A stretch of 49,361 bases of DNA from Mycoemilia scoparia (lineage: Eukaryota; Kickxellomycota; Kickxellomycetes; Kickxellales; Kickxellaceae): positions 1-49,361 of the forward strand of contig JANBPU010000118.1 of NCBI GenBank assembly GCA_027575805.1, written 5' to 3'. A program made the position numbers and the translations under genes. The notes under the pieces were generated by a model. The model saw only the letters and a program-made list of their open reading frames with translations. It had not been told where the DNA came from and did no database searches. Positions within the stretch are counted from its first letter, which is position 1; the number at the start of each line of letters is the position of its first letter. Below, piece by piece: positions 34,601-45,300 of the stretch.

Positions 34601-37600
34601 CAGAAAGGTCGTTACCCAAATAATAACGATCAGGATCAGAAATGTACTTGTAATCTGGTGACAGAACGTGATTGAATCCCTCAATATTAAACACCTCGCC
34701 TCGGATTGCAATGTAGGCATCTTTCGGGTCATTGTGATCGCTGAGTTCGGCCAAGGAGTAGACATTCTGATGAGGACAAATGATGGAACCAAAGATAGCA
34801 ATCCAGAAGATAATGAAGATACAGGACCAAAAGATTATCAGACAGAGGGCTAGTTTTTCACGCCAGGCAATCGCTTCATCTTTGCGTTTGCGGTTACCCC
34901 ATTTTTGGATAAGGCTTGTTGGGACCAGGAATGTCATAGCCATGACTACTTTTAGCCAGATTCTACGAGTCTTTGACAATTTATCTGATCCATTCTTTTC
35001 ATCGTCTTCAGTGTTATCTTCTGTTGCTGCTACCATATCTTGGATAAACTCCTTGCTTCCACTACCATCAAGTGTGTTACTATTGTAGTTGGTGGTAGTA
35101 TCAGTAGTGCCTCTGGTTACTCGAGATGCATTTTGTGCATATCCAATTTTAGATTTTTCCAAAATTCCACTGCCACCACCACCACCAAGAGCAGCAGCAG
35201 TTGTAGTTGAAGGATAATTTAAAAGTGATTGAGCCCGACTACCACCTCTGCTTATCAGTCCTGAAGAATTTCCAAACAGTCCACCGAATTCATCATGATT
35301 CTCACCACCAACCATAGACAAATTATCTTGGTAATAATCGTCGTCTGAGTAATAGGAACGTGTATCTTCCAGTCTTCCCTGACCATTTGCAATAGCACGC
35401 ATCTTTGCTTCTCTGGGATTAGGAAGGGAACCATCCAAATAGGTTTCGGAAATAGTTCCAAGTCCTGCTGCTGCTGCTGCTGCTGCACTGTTCCGACCAA
35501 ATGGCTGAGCATCTTGGATTAGATTGGCATTAGAACCTTGAAGCACACTATTTCCACCATCATAATAATAACTATTAGTATTACTTCCATACCCAGCACC
35601 GCCAACATTTTCCAAAGCAAGACTGCTGCTCAAAAAGCTAGTGTTACGGGATTCAAGTTCTTTTTCATTTCCACTGCCAACAACAACAGCGCCACCATGA
35701 GAAGTAGCAGAAGAGATAGCGGCATTTGGTGGTAGTGGTTGTAGTAATCCTGTTGTAGCAGTGGATTTTGTGACAGCGATTTTTGCACGTTCTTCAGCAC
35801 GAATTATATCATCAATTTCTCTCCAAACCGAATAACTCAAAAACACCTTTTCAACCCCAACGGCAAACTGGGAAACCAAATAACCACGTTTGATGGCAAG
35901 TTCTTTACATTTCTGGCTATACCCACTACCATCACCACTACCGCTATCGTTATCTCCATTTGATAATGATTTGGACAAGTCAACGCTAATTCCATGGCGG
36001 TTAAATACCATGGCATATCTTTTACAGAAATCTCTGTGAGTCATTGATGCTGAATATTCACATATTCTTTTGCGATATACTATTTCGTCCAATTTGAATT
36101 TGCGTGCTTGTTGTTCCAATAGGTGGGATATTTCATCAACCTTTTCTGATGACCAGTTGGAGTTGGTGGTGGAGGTGGTGATGTTGGGCTTTAGACATAG
36201 TACAAACCAATTTAGTGAATTATCAATAGATTCTAGGAGATCGTTCATTGAGCCATATAGTTGGGTAACCACGCAAGATACTTTCTTTGTATAGGATGAT
36301 GATGATGATTCCTTGGTTACAACTTTACGGTACATTGATGGTTTGCGTTTAGGTACTGATAATGTTTGAGCATTAGTCAATATTTTATTGGTAGGCTTTT
36401 TGTTATGGATGGTACCAACACCACCATTGTTTACATCCCGCTCTTCGTCACTGCTGCTATTCTTGCCACTTCCTTGGTCGGCAAGTAGGAGTTGGCTATT
36501 AACACTAAATAGACCAGACACGAATCTGTTTCTACATCCTTGACTACTCTTCTGATACTTGGCTGATGCTGATGAAGAAGAGAAGGAGGAGGAGGAATTA
36601 TTTTGGAACAACGTGATAAAATCTGTACTTAGTGGATCGATATTCTTTGCAAAGAAATCGTCAACAGAATATTCAACTTGACCCCAATAATGATTAATGG
36701 AGAAATCTCCTCCTCCTCCTCCACCGCCATAACTGTTGCTGTTATTGAGAGGTTTGAATACCATGGTGGTTGAGTTTTCCGTATATCTGTCCTGGTATTT
36801 AGTAAATGCAGACAACAATTCTCGAGATGCCTCGGTCGGTGGAAGTGAAGTATTAAACTCTTTCTGTGAGCCCTTCTTGGTGTCTTTTCTTCCTTTAATG
36901 GTGGCGGTAGCAGTGCGAGGACGTCCAGATGTAGTAGGACGTTTGGGACCTTTACCGTTAAACTCATTTGCTTGTCTATCCATGGTAGGGAACAAACCAT
37001 ACTTTTGACCAACAAATACATCAAGCCTACTAGTATCTTCTCTATACTCGGTTGTCAAGCCTAAAACAGAGGCCAAACCCTCCTGTTGATATTCTTGGAT
37101 CCCATCGTCAAGAGTCTTGCGCAAAAAGAATTGGTATAAGCATTCGTTGGCATAATTGACACACAGAGACTCGAAATTCTGAGCGGCTTGTGGGCCTGGG
37201 GAGAGCTGGAATCCGGGCAAGTCAAGGAGGCCAATGCAGTTAACAAACTTGGAATCGGGACTGGATAATTTGGTGTTGATGAATTCGGTGATCCAGTTGA
37301 ACAGGAGCGAGTATAGAACTCTGGCAAGCTCGTCCCTGCGGTCACTGGCTCTATTGGAGTCAAGGTAAGCAGTGTATAGTTCGCGGTCGAGACGTTGGGT
37401 TTTTCTAGTCAATGTGTCTTCGAGCGATAGGGCGTTGACACCAAGCTGTTCGGCGATGTGGGCTAGGAGCTGGGTATTGCGAACTGTAGTTGTGTTGGTA
37501 GTGCCCTGGGTGTCATCGTCAACGAATTGCAGGTTACTGAGGTTTAGAATGACGCTGAGCAGTTGGAAGATGTGGGTTTGGACTTTGCTGGTTAGGCCGA

Positions 37601-38522
37601 CAACTGACATGGCGCCAACCAGGTTCTGGAACTGCTTTGAAGCATCATTATCAGCATCAGCAGCAGCGCCACCAGTGTTGGTGGCAGTGGAGCCTGATGA
37701 CAAATATGCAAACCCATTGTTGATATTACTATCAGGAAGGAGACCAAACCGACGACGATCATCAGGATTGGTGACTCCATTAGCCAAATAATAAAGCACA
37801 TGGAAATTCTGCTGACCATCCCGACCTGCTGTTGTTGTTGTGTTTGTTAGCCTTGACTTTTCAAGTAAATAAACAAGCGTGTTCATACCAGTGGCGCGAC
37901 CCTGATCATCGTACTGCAGCTCATAATAGGTGCCGACTCGCGACGCGTTTCCATTTTGGACACTATGATTATTGTTGGCAGTGGCGGATCCGGCTATTTT
38001 TGCGTGACTAAAAGCCTCCACCACAGTATCCACGCTTTGTATTTTCTGAAACAGCTTGGTGTCTCTTTTCGAGTGGCCCCGGATTAGTGAAAAATATTTG
38101 ACGGCTAGTTTGCGTTGCAAGGTTTTGCCACTGCCAGATTGGCCCAGGAACACGATGGTTTGGTTGATGCGAGTTTGGCGCATGTGGAGGTAGGCTTGCT
38201 GAGAAAGCTCGAAGATATGGGGAGGCAATTCTTGGCGCTGAGTTGAAGAAGAAGAAGAGGTGTCACGATAGTCATCGATGTAGCTTTGAGCAGCAGCAGC
38301 ATCAAAAGATTGGATGGTATGAGGGTTGGTTAGGGAGATTAGAACTCGAGATCCTACTGATGTGTATGGCTTGGCTTGCAAGTATCGTTGGCTTAAAGTT
38401 GTTGCTATCTCTCCTAACGATGATGGTGTATCTGAACCGGACGGGCTGTCTGCGTTGGGCTGAAGGCTGGAAACGCCAGTAGCAGCGAGATCATCGCGAC
38501 CACCAATGTTAGTCACCGCCAT
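31644..38522 (-). CDS. chitin synthase with N-terminal myosin-like motor (class V/VII type)
   Basis: This processive plasma-membrane enzyme polymerises UDP-GlcNAc into chitin; in the class, the myosin-like domain helps target or tether it at growth tips. It is 2292 residues in a single exon. In order: a myosin-like domain with P-loop GQSGSGKT (127-134), switch-I-like NGNASR (190-195) and switch-II-like DLPGFQ; long Ser/Gly/Asn-rich low-complexity stretches including a poly-Ala run; a membrane segment; a cytochrome-b5-like fold (IAIRGEVFNIEGF, ~1269 onward); further membrane segments; the GT2 chitin synthase core from ~1540 (NVPCYTEGEESLKKT, MIDADTYVFPDSL, GEDRYLTTLML ~1817, QRRRWINSTVHN ~1855); more membrane helices; and a C-terminal DEK_C-like domain (~2235-2292). 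The P-loop has Gln where most myosins have Glu. It is divergent from MCD4 across 3.85 kb. Confidence 0.95.
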   Translation of the reverse strand: MAVTNIGGRDDLAATGVSSLQPNADSPSGSDTPSSLGEIATTLSQRYLQAKPYTSVGSRVLISLTNPHTIQSFDAAAAQSYIDDYRDTSSSSSTQRQELPPHIFELSQQAYLHMRQTRINQTIVFLGQSGSGKTLQRKLAVKYFSLIRGHSKRDTKLFQKIQSVDTVVEAFSHAKIAGSATANNNHSVQNGNASRVGTYYELQYDDQGRATGMNTLVYLLEKSRLTNTTTTAGRDGQQNFHVLYYLANGVTNPDDRRRFGLLPDSNINNGFAYLSSGSTATNTGGAAADADNDASKQFQNLVGAMSVVGLTSKVQTHIFQLLSVILNLSNLQFVDDDTQGTTNTTTVRNTQLLAHIAEQLGVNALSLEDTLTRKTQRLDRELYTAYLDSNRASDRRDELARVLYSLLFNWITEFINTKLSSPDSKFVNCIGLLDLPGFQLSPGPQAAQNFESLCVNYANECLYQFFLRKTLDDGIQEYQQEGLASVLGLTTEYREDTSRLDVFVGQKYGLFPTMDRQANEFNGKGPKRPTTSGRPRTATATIKGRKDTKKGSQKEFNTSLPPTEASRELLSAFTKYQDRYTENSTTMVFKPLNNSNSYGGGGGGGDFSINHYWGQVEYSVDDFFAKNIDPLSTDFITLFQNNSSSSFSSSSASAKYQKSSQGCRNRFVSGLFSVNSQLLLADQGSGKNSSSDEERDVNNGGVGTIHNKKPTNKILTNAQTLSVPKRKPSMYRKVVTKESSSSSYTKKVSCVVTQLYGSMNDLLESIDNSLNWFVLCLKPNITTSTTNSNWSSEKVDEISHLLEQQARKFKLDEIVYRKRICEYSASMTHRDFCKRYAMVFNRHGISVDLSKSLSNGDNDSGSGDGSGYSQKCKELAIKRGYLVSQFAVGVEKVFLSYSVWREIDDIIRAEERAKIAVTKSTATTGLLQPLPPNAAISSATSHGGAVVVGSGNEKELESRNTSFLSSSLALENVGGAGYGSNTNSYYYDGGNSVLQGSNANLIQDAQPFGRNSAAAAAAAGLGTISETYLDGSLPNPREAKMRAIANGQGRLEDTRSYYSDDDYYQDNLSMVGGENHDEFGGLFGNSSGLISRGGSRAQSLLNYPSTTTAAALGGGGGSGILEKSKIGYAQNASRVTRGTTDTTTNYNSNTLDGSGSKEFIQDMVAATEDNTEDDEKNGSDKLSKTRRIWLKVVMAMTFLVPTSLIQKWGNRKRKDEAIAWREKLALCLIIFWSCIFIIFWIAIFGSIICPHQNVYSLAELSDHNDPKDAYIAIRGEVFNIEGFNHVLSPDYKYISDPDRYYLGNDLSELFPLQLSFVCPGLDINPTFALQPKPSLYSAAYYHDHRYWRHPDGPAYNYYQNRLMRILRTGYSNGHIGYTPVDVAKAGRGDTNGKGIRYQFIVDDQVYDLTPYINSGGDGGVPYVVTPDDQNNTTNVDGMQFFDRDVIQLIKTKAGQDITREWNIMAKKHPKMMDNHKTCFRAAFYSGIVDNRKSTRCYVANYLLLAFSIIIVSLILIKFLASLQLGTRREPEDCENFVILNVPCYTEGEESLKKTIESLTSLKYDDKRKLIFIICDGMIMGSGNELPTPRIVLDLLGVDSEQEPEALSFVSLGDGRKQHNMGKVYSGLTEHNGHVVPYIVVVKCGTPDERDRPGNRGKRDSQILLMRFFNKVHFDLPMTPLELEMYHQIKNVIGVDPHLYEFVLMIDADTYVFPDSLIRLVSAMAHDVKTMGICGETQLSNAKKSWVTMMQVYEYYISHYMAKAFESLFGSVTCLPGCFSLYRLKTDEGKPLLISKQIIEDYSINRADTLHTKNLLHLGEDRYLTTLMLKHFPFFKNKFISSAQCRTNAPESWRILLSQRRRWINSTVHNLFELVFLPKLCGFCCFSMRFIVFIDLISTMVMPATVAYLAYLIYTLVMSDSNLPYVSLYLLAAIYGLQALVFLIRAQWQHIIWMIIYLIGIPLFSFVIPVYSFWHFDDFSWGKTRVIIGESGRKHVYMVEDDDDGDFDVSSIIPVRRWSEFEAQELMGEHLDSSRSFRDTDSVSQFSVGGHSAAGALAAARPGSAIGNYPRSMSQFFENTTTSIYMDNPPYPYNMGATNVMLYGQRNSSAPYDVSSVAATTGGGNDKVLAAGATSSPGTAAAAALHNQRMSLISPPFSAGASTTMSNNISPLTTSSLSPYTPLNQIPLPDPTAVTTTQSMLFNQSLVSLSSADNSVNSIPTGPNTNTGGWPSGATEKQVRDYIYELVKTADLMTITKKQVREQVMVKFGMEQDEVKRRRKMMNETIAEAVRSI

Positions 38523-39906
38523 TTGTTCTTTATCGCTTTCTAGTAGCGGCTATGTTTCTTTGTCCAAAGATGCAAAGAGAGGTTGCTCGAAAAGTAGCAA
38601 CAGTAGTAGTAGAAATAGTAGAATTACACCTAGCAGCTATTTCATACACTCAATCACACAAACAAGTGGTAACCAGTGAGTGTATGTCTGTATGTATTTA
38701 TGGATAGAATATAAACCTCTAAAAATAATGTCAAGACCAGTAGAAGAAAATTGTAAAAATTGCTTTCGAGAATGGGGTTGTGGGGAAGAGATGGCTATTT
38801 TAAGCGAAGAGCAGACTAAGCAGAGCAGACTGGCTGTCAGGCGTTGAAAAGCACGGCATATAGTTGCTCTGCACAGGCAGCTGCGTCTATCATGGCCATA
38901 TCGCGAAGGGTTGACTTTTGACGCAGGATACAGCACGGCACAAACAGGCCAATACTTGACTAAGACCACTGACTTACACTGACCGATTCTCTCACGTCCA
39001 AAGAAGAGCCTGAAATAAATAAAACACGGGTCAGGCCACACAGATTCAAGCAACGAGTGTATTCTGGGCCTAATTGTCTGTGGGTGGCAGAGAGATATGC
39101 AGCAGAATGATGATGGCTAATAATAAGTTGGGGTGGCGGACCAAAAGGATCGACTTTCAGGTTTTTTTGCCTGCTGGTCAACAGCTCTCCTTCTAGTATG
39201 TATGTTAAATATAGATTCCAAAAAGCCAAGTGCTGCTACTACTACTACTATACTTGAAGGCCAGCGAGTGAGCCGAAGTGGCGACTCCACAGGTTATTAT
39301 TGGACATATGAGGCCATGGATTCTTGTATCTTTATCCAAAACTGGATACTACAACAAAAACCTGCGGGAAGTCGTATATTTTGTCGATTATCATATGGGC
39401 CAAAAATAGATCCTGCAAGTATAACATTGCGCACCCACCATAGCCACGGCCACCTGAACATCTTGCAGCGGCCACATACTATTTGCTCTGAGAGGTGTTT
39501 CAAAACACACAACATTTGCAGCTTGCAAATTAAAGACCACAGCCATGCTGTTATATACACCATAGAACATTATTGTCTCGTGTTGATTGTTGGTTCTGTT
39601 GTTGACTATTCAGCGACCCCTTTAGTTTGTTTATCTTTGTTTGCATCTCTGAGTATGACAGCACCACAATGTCTTTTATATCCTCTTCACCACAAAGCCT
39701 GCAAGCAACGCTTCTGCTTGCGCAGGAGAGTGTCGTCAGCCATTATGACCTCCAAATACATGTATGGAAACGGCATCCGCGCCTCCTTCTTTGTTGATTG
39801 GCTCGAACTAAAGAAAATGGCAAGGTACAAATGAGTTGCATGAAATAAGCCTTCTTTGTCGCACTCAATGCCACACCACCACCAATCTCAAAACTGTATC
39901 TGCAGT

Positions 39907-39956
39907 TACAACAACAACAACAACTATTGCTACTACTACTACTACTACTACTACTA
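39907..39956. repeat. ACA/ACT triplet microsatellite
   Basis: Tandem ACA units pass into tandem ACT units (about eight), in non-coding DNA upstream of the chitin synthase. It is a simple replication-slippage repeat. Confidence 0.9.
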
Positions 39957-40028
39957 TTTTCCCCACACTTTTTGAGTTGGAGATTTTCTTTACTCATAAA
40001 ACAATAAAGTCTCTTTCTCACTTGCTCG

Positions 40029-40044
40029 CTCTCTCTCTCTCTCT
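40029..40044. repeat. CT dinucleotide microsatellite
   Basis: An uninterrupted CT run of about eight units. A second, longer one lies at 41113-41133. Pyrimidine-rich tracts in fungal upstream regions can act as promoter elements, but that is not shown here. Confidence 0.85.
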
Positions 40045-40140
40045 TTTCTTGAACACAAATCGTAAAAAAGTGTATTTGTGTCTGTCATACAGCATAACAT
40101 GGATATTTGGTCTTGGCTGCATCTGTAAACCCATGATGGC

Positions 40141-40178
40141 GATGATGATGATGATTATTATTATTATTATTATTATGA
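40141..40178. repeat. GAT/ATT triplet microsatellite
   Basis: Tandem GAT units grade into tandem ATT units, in non-coding DNA. Confidence 0.9.
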
Positions 40179-41112
40179 TACAAATCTTGATAGCCATAAA
40201 GTCCTGGCGTTATTGATGTTTATTTATAATTGCTTCCACAGTGGTGGGAACTAAATATGGCACAGAAATAGAAATGATATATTATGATGTTTGTGCTATT
40301 TATTTTTAAATGTGCTAATAGGTAATAGTTACCTTGTCAAGGCCTCATTCGCACACAAAGATGTGTATATATAGATATATATATATTTATGAATGGGCTA
40401 TTGATAAGTCGGTATGATGAAACCAAAATAAATTTGCATATAAATAGTTTTTAATTCTAAATTGACTTTTGAGCTTCAATGCTACTTTATTTATCCATTT
40501 GCTTGTTTTGGCTTTCGAGTATTTTGCCAATTGGTTTGGGTATGTGGCCGTTGGTGGTATATGAAAGCGCCACTACTTATTGTATGCCGGATCCATGCTT
40601 CTTGTATTTGTATATTTCATATCTCATATCTCATAAAGGCCATCTGTAGTTCCTGAATCAAGTAGCGTTTGAAGCCAAACAAATATAAGCGCACCTATCG
40701 CTCTGGCTCTTTACCTTGTTCGTGTATGTAAAAGTGTTCATGATAGCCACATTCTAAGCCATACACGTACGCCTTATGATGTAGCAAGTTTTTGTGAGCC
40801 GTGTTGATTAAAGTTTGGTGCTTTAGTTTTCTCTGAGTAAAAGCAATCCTGTTGTTCTTTGCGTGTAGCCCGTGATGACATTTTGCATTTCCCAGCCACA
40901 GACAGACAGACAGACATATTCTCCAATTTTTGGGGGAAATTAACTTGTACATGAGGTGAAGATCTTTTTATACAAAGAATCCAACATTCATTCGGAAAGT
41001 AAAAAGGATCTAACTACCTAGCATCACAGTGAATACGCATGTTAGATAAATGATAGAGCTGACATTGGTTAGAAAAGATATGTAAATCATTTATCCAAAC
41101 TTTTCGTGTAGA

Positions 41113-41133
41113 TCTCTCTCTCTCTCTCTCTCT
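41113..41133. repeat. CT dinucleotide microsatellite
   Basis: A CT run of about ten units in the MCD4 upstream region. Confidence 0.9.
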
Positions 41134-42151
41134 TGTCCTTTTCTACATGGGTCTCTCCCCCAGAATTTGTCATCCTCCACTGTGTATAAGCTATATTTTG
41201 CATGAACGGCTCTCCTTGTCTGTTTGACCCCTATTTTCTTTTTAAACCTTTTTGATTTATTTTCTTATGTGGCTCTAAGAGGCAATGCCGGTTTGATTGT
41301 GATGGCTCAACTTTACTAGCTTAATAGTGTATATATATGCTTCTTTATTTATGTATGGAGATGCGTTGTCAAGTTGATGCTTTAGTAGCTGATGAGGGAA
41401 ATATTGGAGTATCGTTGGCTGCATAGTTGGATCTGGAATTATGATGATGATAAGCATTTAAGATTTCCCTTATTTTTTAGGTTTGGTAGCTGTTGTTGAT
41501 CTGTGTGTAGTGGTGGTGGTAGTAGTAGTAGTAATGATCATGATTAAGTCTGTGTTTATATTTAATTAACTGTTGTAAATAGAGATTTAGCTATTCATTG
41601 ATAAGGTTCAGGTAAACAGGTTTTCAGTGTTATTTCTTCTCCAAAGAGAGTAGATGCCAACAGAATGTTCAATTCCTGTGGCTTTTTGATGGGAGAACTT
41701 ACCAACTCTGTGTAGACCTTACAGATTAATCAGTTGAGTAAAACATTGTCAATTGAGCTTTTATAGTGGGTAATTCTGCGATTATCAGCCGAATAAATCA
41801 ATCGATCAATCAATCTTTAGTATTGACACTAAAGTTATAATTGATGGTTAGTGGCCAGACAGGTACACACTACTGACTGTTGTGTTGTTGACATTAATCA
41901 AAGCCAATCACAGCATCAAATAACACTGCTATGGTCAAGCCAGGTAGTCTTTGAGAGAACAACACAGTCTTGGCATTCTTTGCTACCAGAATATTCTTCT
42001 GCTTGTATATATTAATATTGATTTATAATTATTATTATTTTCTCTCTGACCAATATATCCATTTCAGAGTCAAGGTAAATATCAGCAACAATAGCTCTCT
42101 TTCATTTGAGGTGTGTGTGTAGGGTGGAAATTAAGAATTGAAGCTGTAAAT

Positions 42152-42188
42152 CTACTATTACTACTACTACTGCTGCTGCTGCTGCTGC
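42152..42188. repeat. CTA/CTG triplet microsatellite
   Basis: CTA units followed by tandem CTG units, about 190 bases upstream of the MCD4 start codon and possibly within its leader. The same CTG unit recurs inside the MCD4 coding region as a poly-Ala run (44691-44714). Confidence 0.9.
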
Positions 42189-42375
42189 CACCACCTATCC
42201 TTGTCAATCTATAAAAACTAACAACGCAATTGTCTAACACTACTGTAATTATAATAAGAGGGAACAAAAGGTCAAAGTGCCAGAAATAAAGAAGGAGGAG
42301 GAGATAAAAGGGCAGAAGTAGCCAAAAAAAACAACAACAACAACAAAAGCAACAATACCAAACACATCAGTCATT

Positions 42376-45300
42376 ATGATTCCGGTGACAAGAAATGGCC
42401 TTCTGGTCATTGGTATCGTATTCCATGTTGTATACTTATGCAGTATATTCGATATATATTTTCGATCCCCACTAGTCCATGGAATGACCCCAATTACTAT
42501 TGACGAACCAGCTCCAGCCCAACGCCTGGTTCTATTTGTTGCTGACGGGCTTCGAGCCGATCGTATATTTGAACCTCGCGATCCAACAATGTTCAGCAAT
42601 GCTAGTAGCAGCAGAAGTGGTAATAATAGCATTTATAAAGATGACGAAAAAACCTGGGCTCCATATTTGATGAACATTATCCAAAATCATAATGCATCGT
42701 CCTGGGGTGTTTCGCATACCCGAGTGCCAACCGAAAGCAGGCCCGGCCATGTTGCCGTTATAGCTGGATTTTATGAGGACGTCAGTGCTGTAACTAAAGG
42801 TTGGAAAATGAATCCTGTTGAATTTGATTCCTTATTCAATGAAACTCGACATACCTGGTCGTTTGGATCTCCTGATATCTTGGAAATGTTCAAGGAGGGT
42901 GCATCGGATAGATCGAGAGTAGATATTGAGATGTATTCGGAGGAAAGTGAAGATTTTCAAGGAAATGCGGCCCATTTGGATGAGTGGGTATTTGATCATG
43001 TTCATAGTATGTTCGATACGGCCGAAAAAGAAAATCCCGATCATAAACAACGCCATGATGAGGTGGTGAGGTTGGAAAAGATGTTGCGTCAGGATAAGAT
43101 TGTATTGTTTTTGCATTTGTTGGGACTCGATACTAATGGCCATGCTCATCTCCCTAATTCGAAGGAGTATTATGAGAATATTCGGTTTGTTGATCAAGGT
43201 GTTAAGAAAATGGTCGAGAGAATCGAAAAGTTTTACGGGCATGATGGGAAGACTTCGTATATATTTACGGCTGACCATGGTATGGGTGATTTGGGGGCAC
43301 ATGGTGATGGGCATCCTGATAATACCAGAACGCCACTTATTGCCTGGGGCGCTGGTATCGCCGCATCTAACAAAAATAAACAAATAGTGATGCCTGGTCA
43401 TGATGACTTTTCAAAGAATTGGGATCTTACTAATGTTGAACGAAAAGATGTTCGGCAGGCCGATATTGCTCCCCTGATGGCGTCGCTTATTGGTGTACCC
43501 CTCCCCATGAATTCCGTTGGCACGCTGCCACTAAATTATCTTGATGTGTCTCCTAAGTTCAGAGCCAAAGCTGCCTTTGCTAATGCTAAACAAATTTTGG
43601 CTCAATATCAGATCAAACATGACCAGAAAAAGAGCACAGAATTCCATTTTGTTCCATACGGCCCTCTGCATCGCCCAGAAAAACCTATACAAAAGTGGAT
43701 CCAAGAAATCGAAGACGCAATTGATGGTGGAAAGTATGAGGTTGCCGAGCTAAGGTGTGCAGAATTTATCGAGCTTTGTCTGGAGGGATTAAGATACTTC
43801 CAGAGATATGATTGGTTGTTGTTGAGATCTATCGTGTCGGCTGGGTATATTGGATGGATCATGTATTCTTTGGCATTTATTTTAAAGACCTATGTTGTTC
43901 CTAGTACTCTGACTGCAAAGTTGGTTGGAATACATATATTTGATTCTGAATCCAAGAATAAGAATAAGACTATTACGGATGGGTCCGGAAAGAGAGTAAC
44001 TGGAGGTGGTATAGGAGGAGACGTTGGTTCGAAGGCTGCTACTTTGTTGAATGGCATGGGTCTTTTAGTATTGACGATCTTTTATTGGCTATTTTATATG
44101 CAAAAGGCTCCACTTCTTTACTACGCTTACTTGGCCTTCCCTGTTTATTTCTGGGTCGAAGTTGCTAAACAGATTAATTGGTTCCGTGTTGCACTATCAT
44201 CGTATTTTAGTTCGGGTCAACCCAAATGGAAACTGCCTAGCCTAGTTTTGCTATATATTGCAATGCTTGAGGCTATGGTATATGGCTACTTTGATCGTAG
44301 TTTATATTCGGTTGGTTTGGTTGTAATGGGTGTTGGGTGGGCCGTGTCTTTGCCCAAGGGATTCACCAAGAGCCATACTGGTTTGGTTGCTTCTTGGCTG
44401 TTTAGTTGCTTCAGTACTGCTATATTCACAATCTTGCCAGTCGAAAGCAATATGATGCCAAACCTGGCCTTTTTAGGTGGTGCTGCTATAACGCTGAGTG
44501 GAATCTTGGTATTCTATAATCGGCGCAACTTTATTTACCCTACCAGTTATCAGAACCCCAAACTGGTTACACCGATGCTTCAGAACCGCGTTATAAAGTT
44601 GGACACTGCCATCCTTGCAGTTCAAGTGGTTTTGGTTGGAATTACTAGTGTGCTTGTATATATTACTCACCAGTATCGCTCATCTCATTCTGCTGCTGCT
44701 GCTGCTGCTGCTGCCAACAAGAACGGTGATAATGGTCAGGATTCATCATCTAGTCCACCACAACCTTCTGTTCCTGTTATTTACAGGGCCCTGTTGTGGT
44801 GCCTGTTGTTTATATCATCTTCGGTACCATTTATTCAACTTGTTCGTCATAAAAGAGTGGGTGTAAATCCCCACTTTTTCCACAGATTGGTGACGATTTA
44901 TTTGGCATTCGCTGTTCCTTTCCAGATCTTGACTCATTCTCACGAATCCTGGTTCTATCTTTGTTTCTCGAGCGTTTTGTTTACCTGGTTGATATTGGAA
45001 CGCGATTCTTATAGATTTGAAAAAGAGACGATTCCATTAAACAACCTCAATACAACAAAAGCTTCTTCAACAGCCGAATCCAAGACAAATACTAATCCAT
45101 ATCGTGAATTGTGTCTACGAGATGCCCGCACTGCACTATTCTTTTTGCTCTTCATTTCGGTTGCCTTCTTTGGCACTGGCAACGTGGCATCCATGGCATC
45201 ATTCAAACTGCAATCGGTATTTAATTTGATGACAGTGTTCCGACCATTCTTGATGGCCATTATATTGGTGTTCAAGATTTTGATCCCATTCTTTTTGTTG

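Larger units (their letters stand above)
38523..42375. other. 3.85-kb divergent intergenic region rich in microsatellites
   Basis: This is the longest gene-free stretch of the window, between the divergent chitin synthase and MCD4 starts. It holds CT, ACT/CTA, ATT, GTA, CAGA and CTG/CTA runs (main ones listed separately) and repeated CAA triplets just before the MCD4 start. The longest open frame (39133-39834) begins with GTG, has no family resemblance and no conserved composition, so I do not call it. The region most likely contains both promoters and long leaders. A 5'UTR intron for either gene is possible but not provable here. Confidence 0.5.

Noticed and set aside
39133..39834. Plus-strand open frame of 233 codons as a gene
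   Set aside because: It starts with GTG, runs through microsatellite-rich DNA, shows no recognisable domain, and composition is unlike the real genes.
39900..42190. Repeat clusters as a CRISPR array or satellite array
   Set aside because: They are simple two- to four-base microsatellites without spacers or longer repeat units, in a eukaryotic genome.
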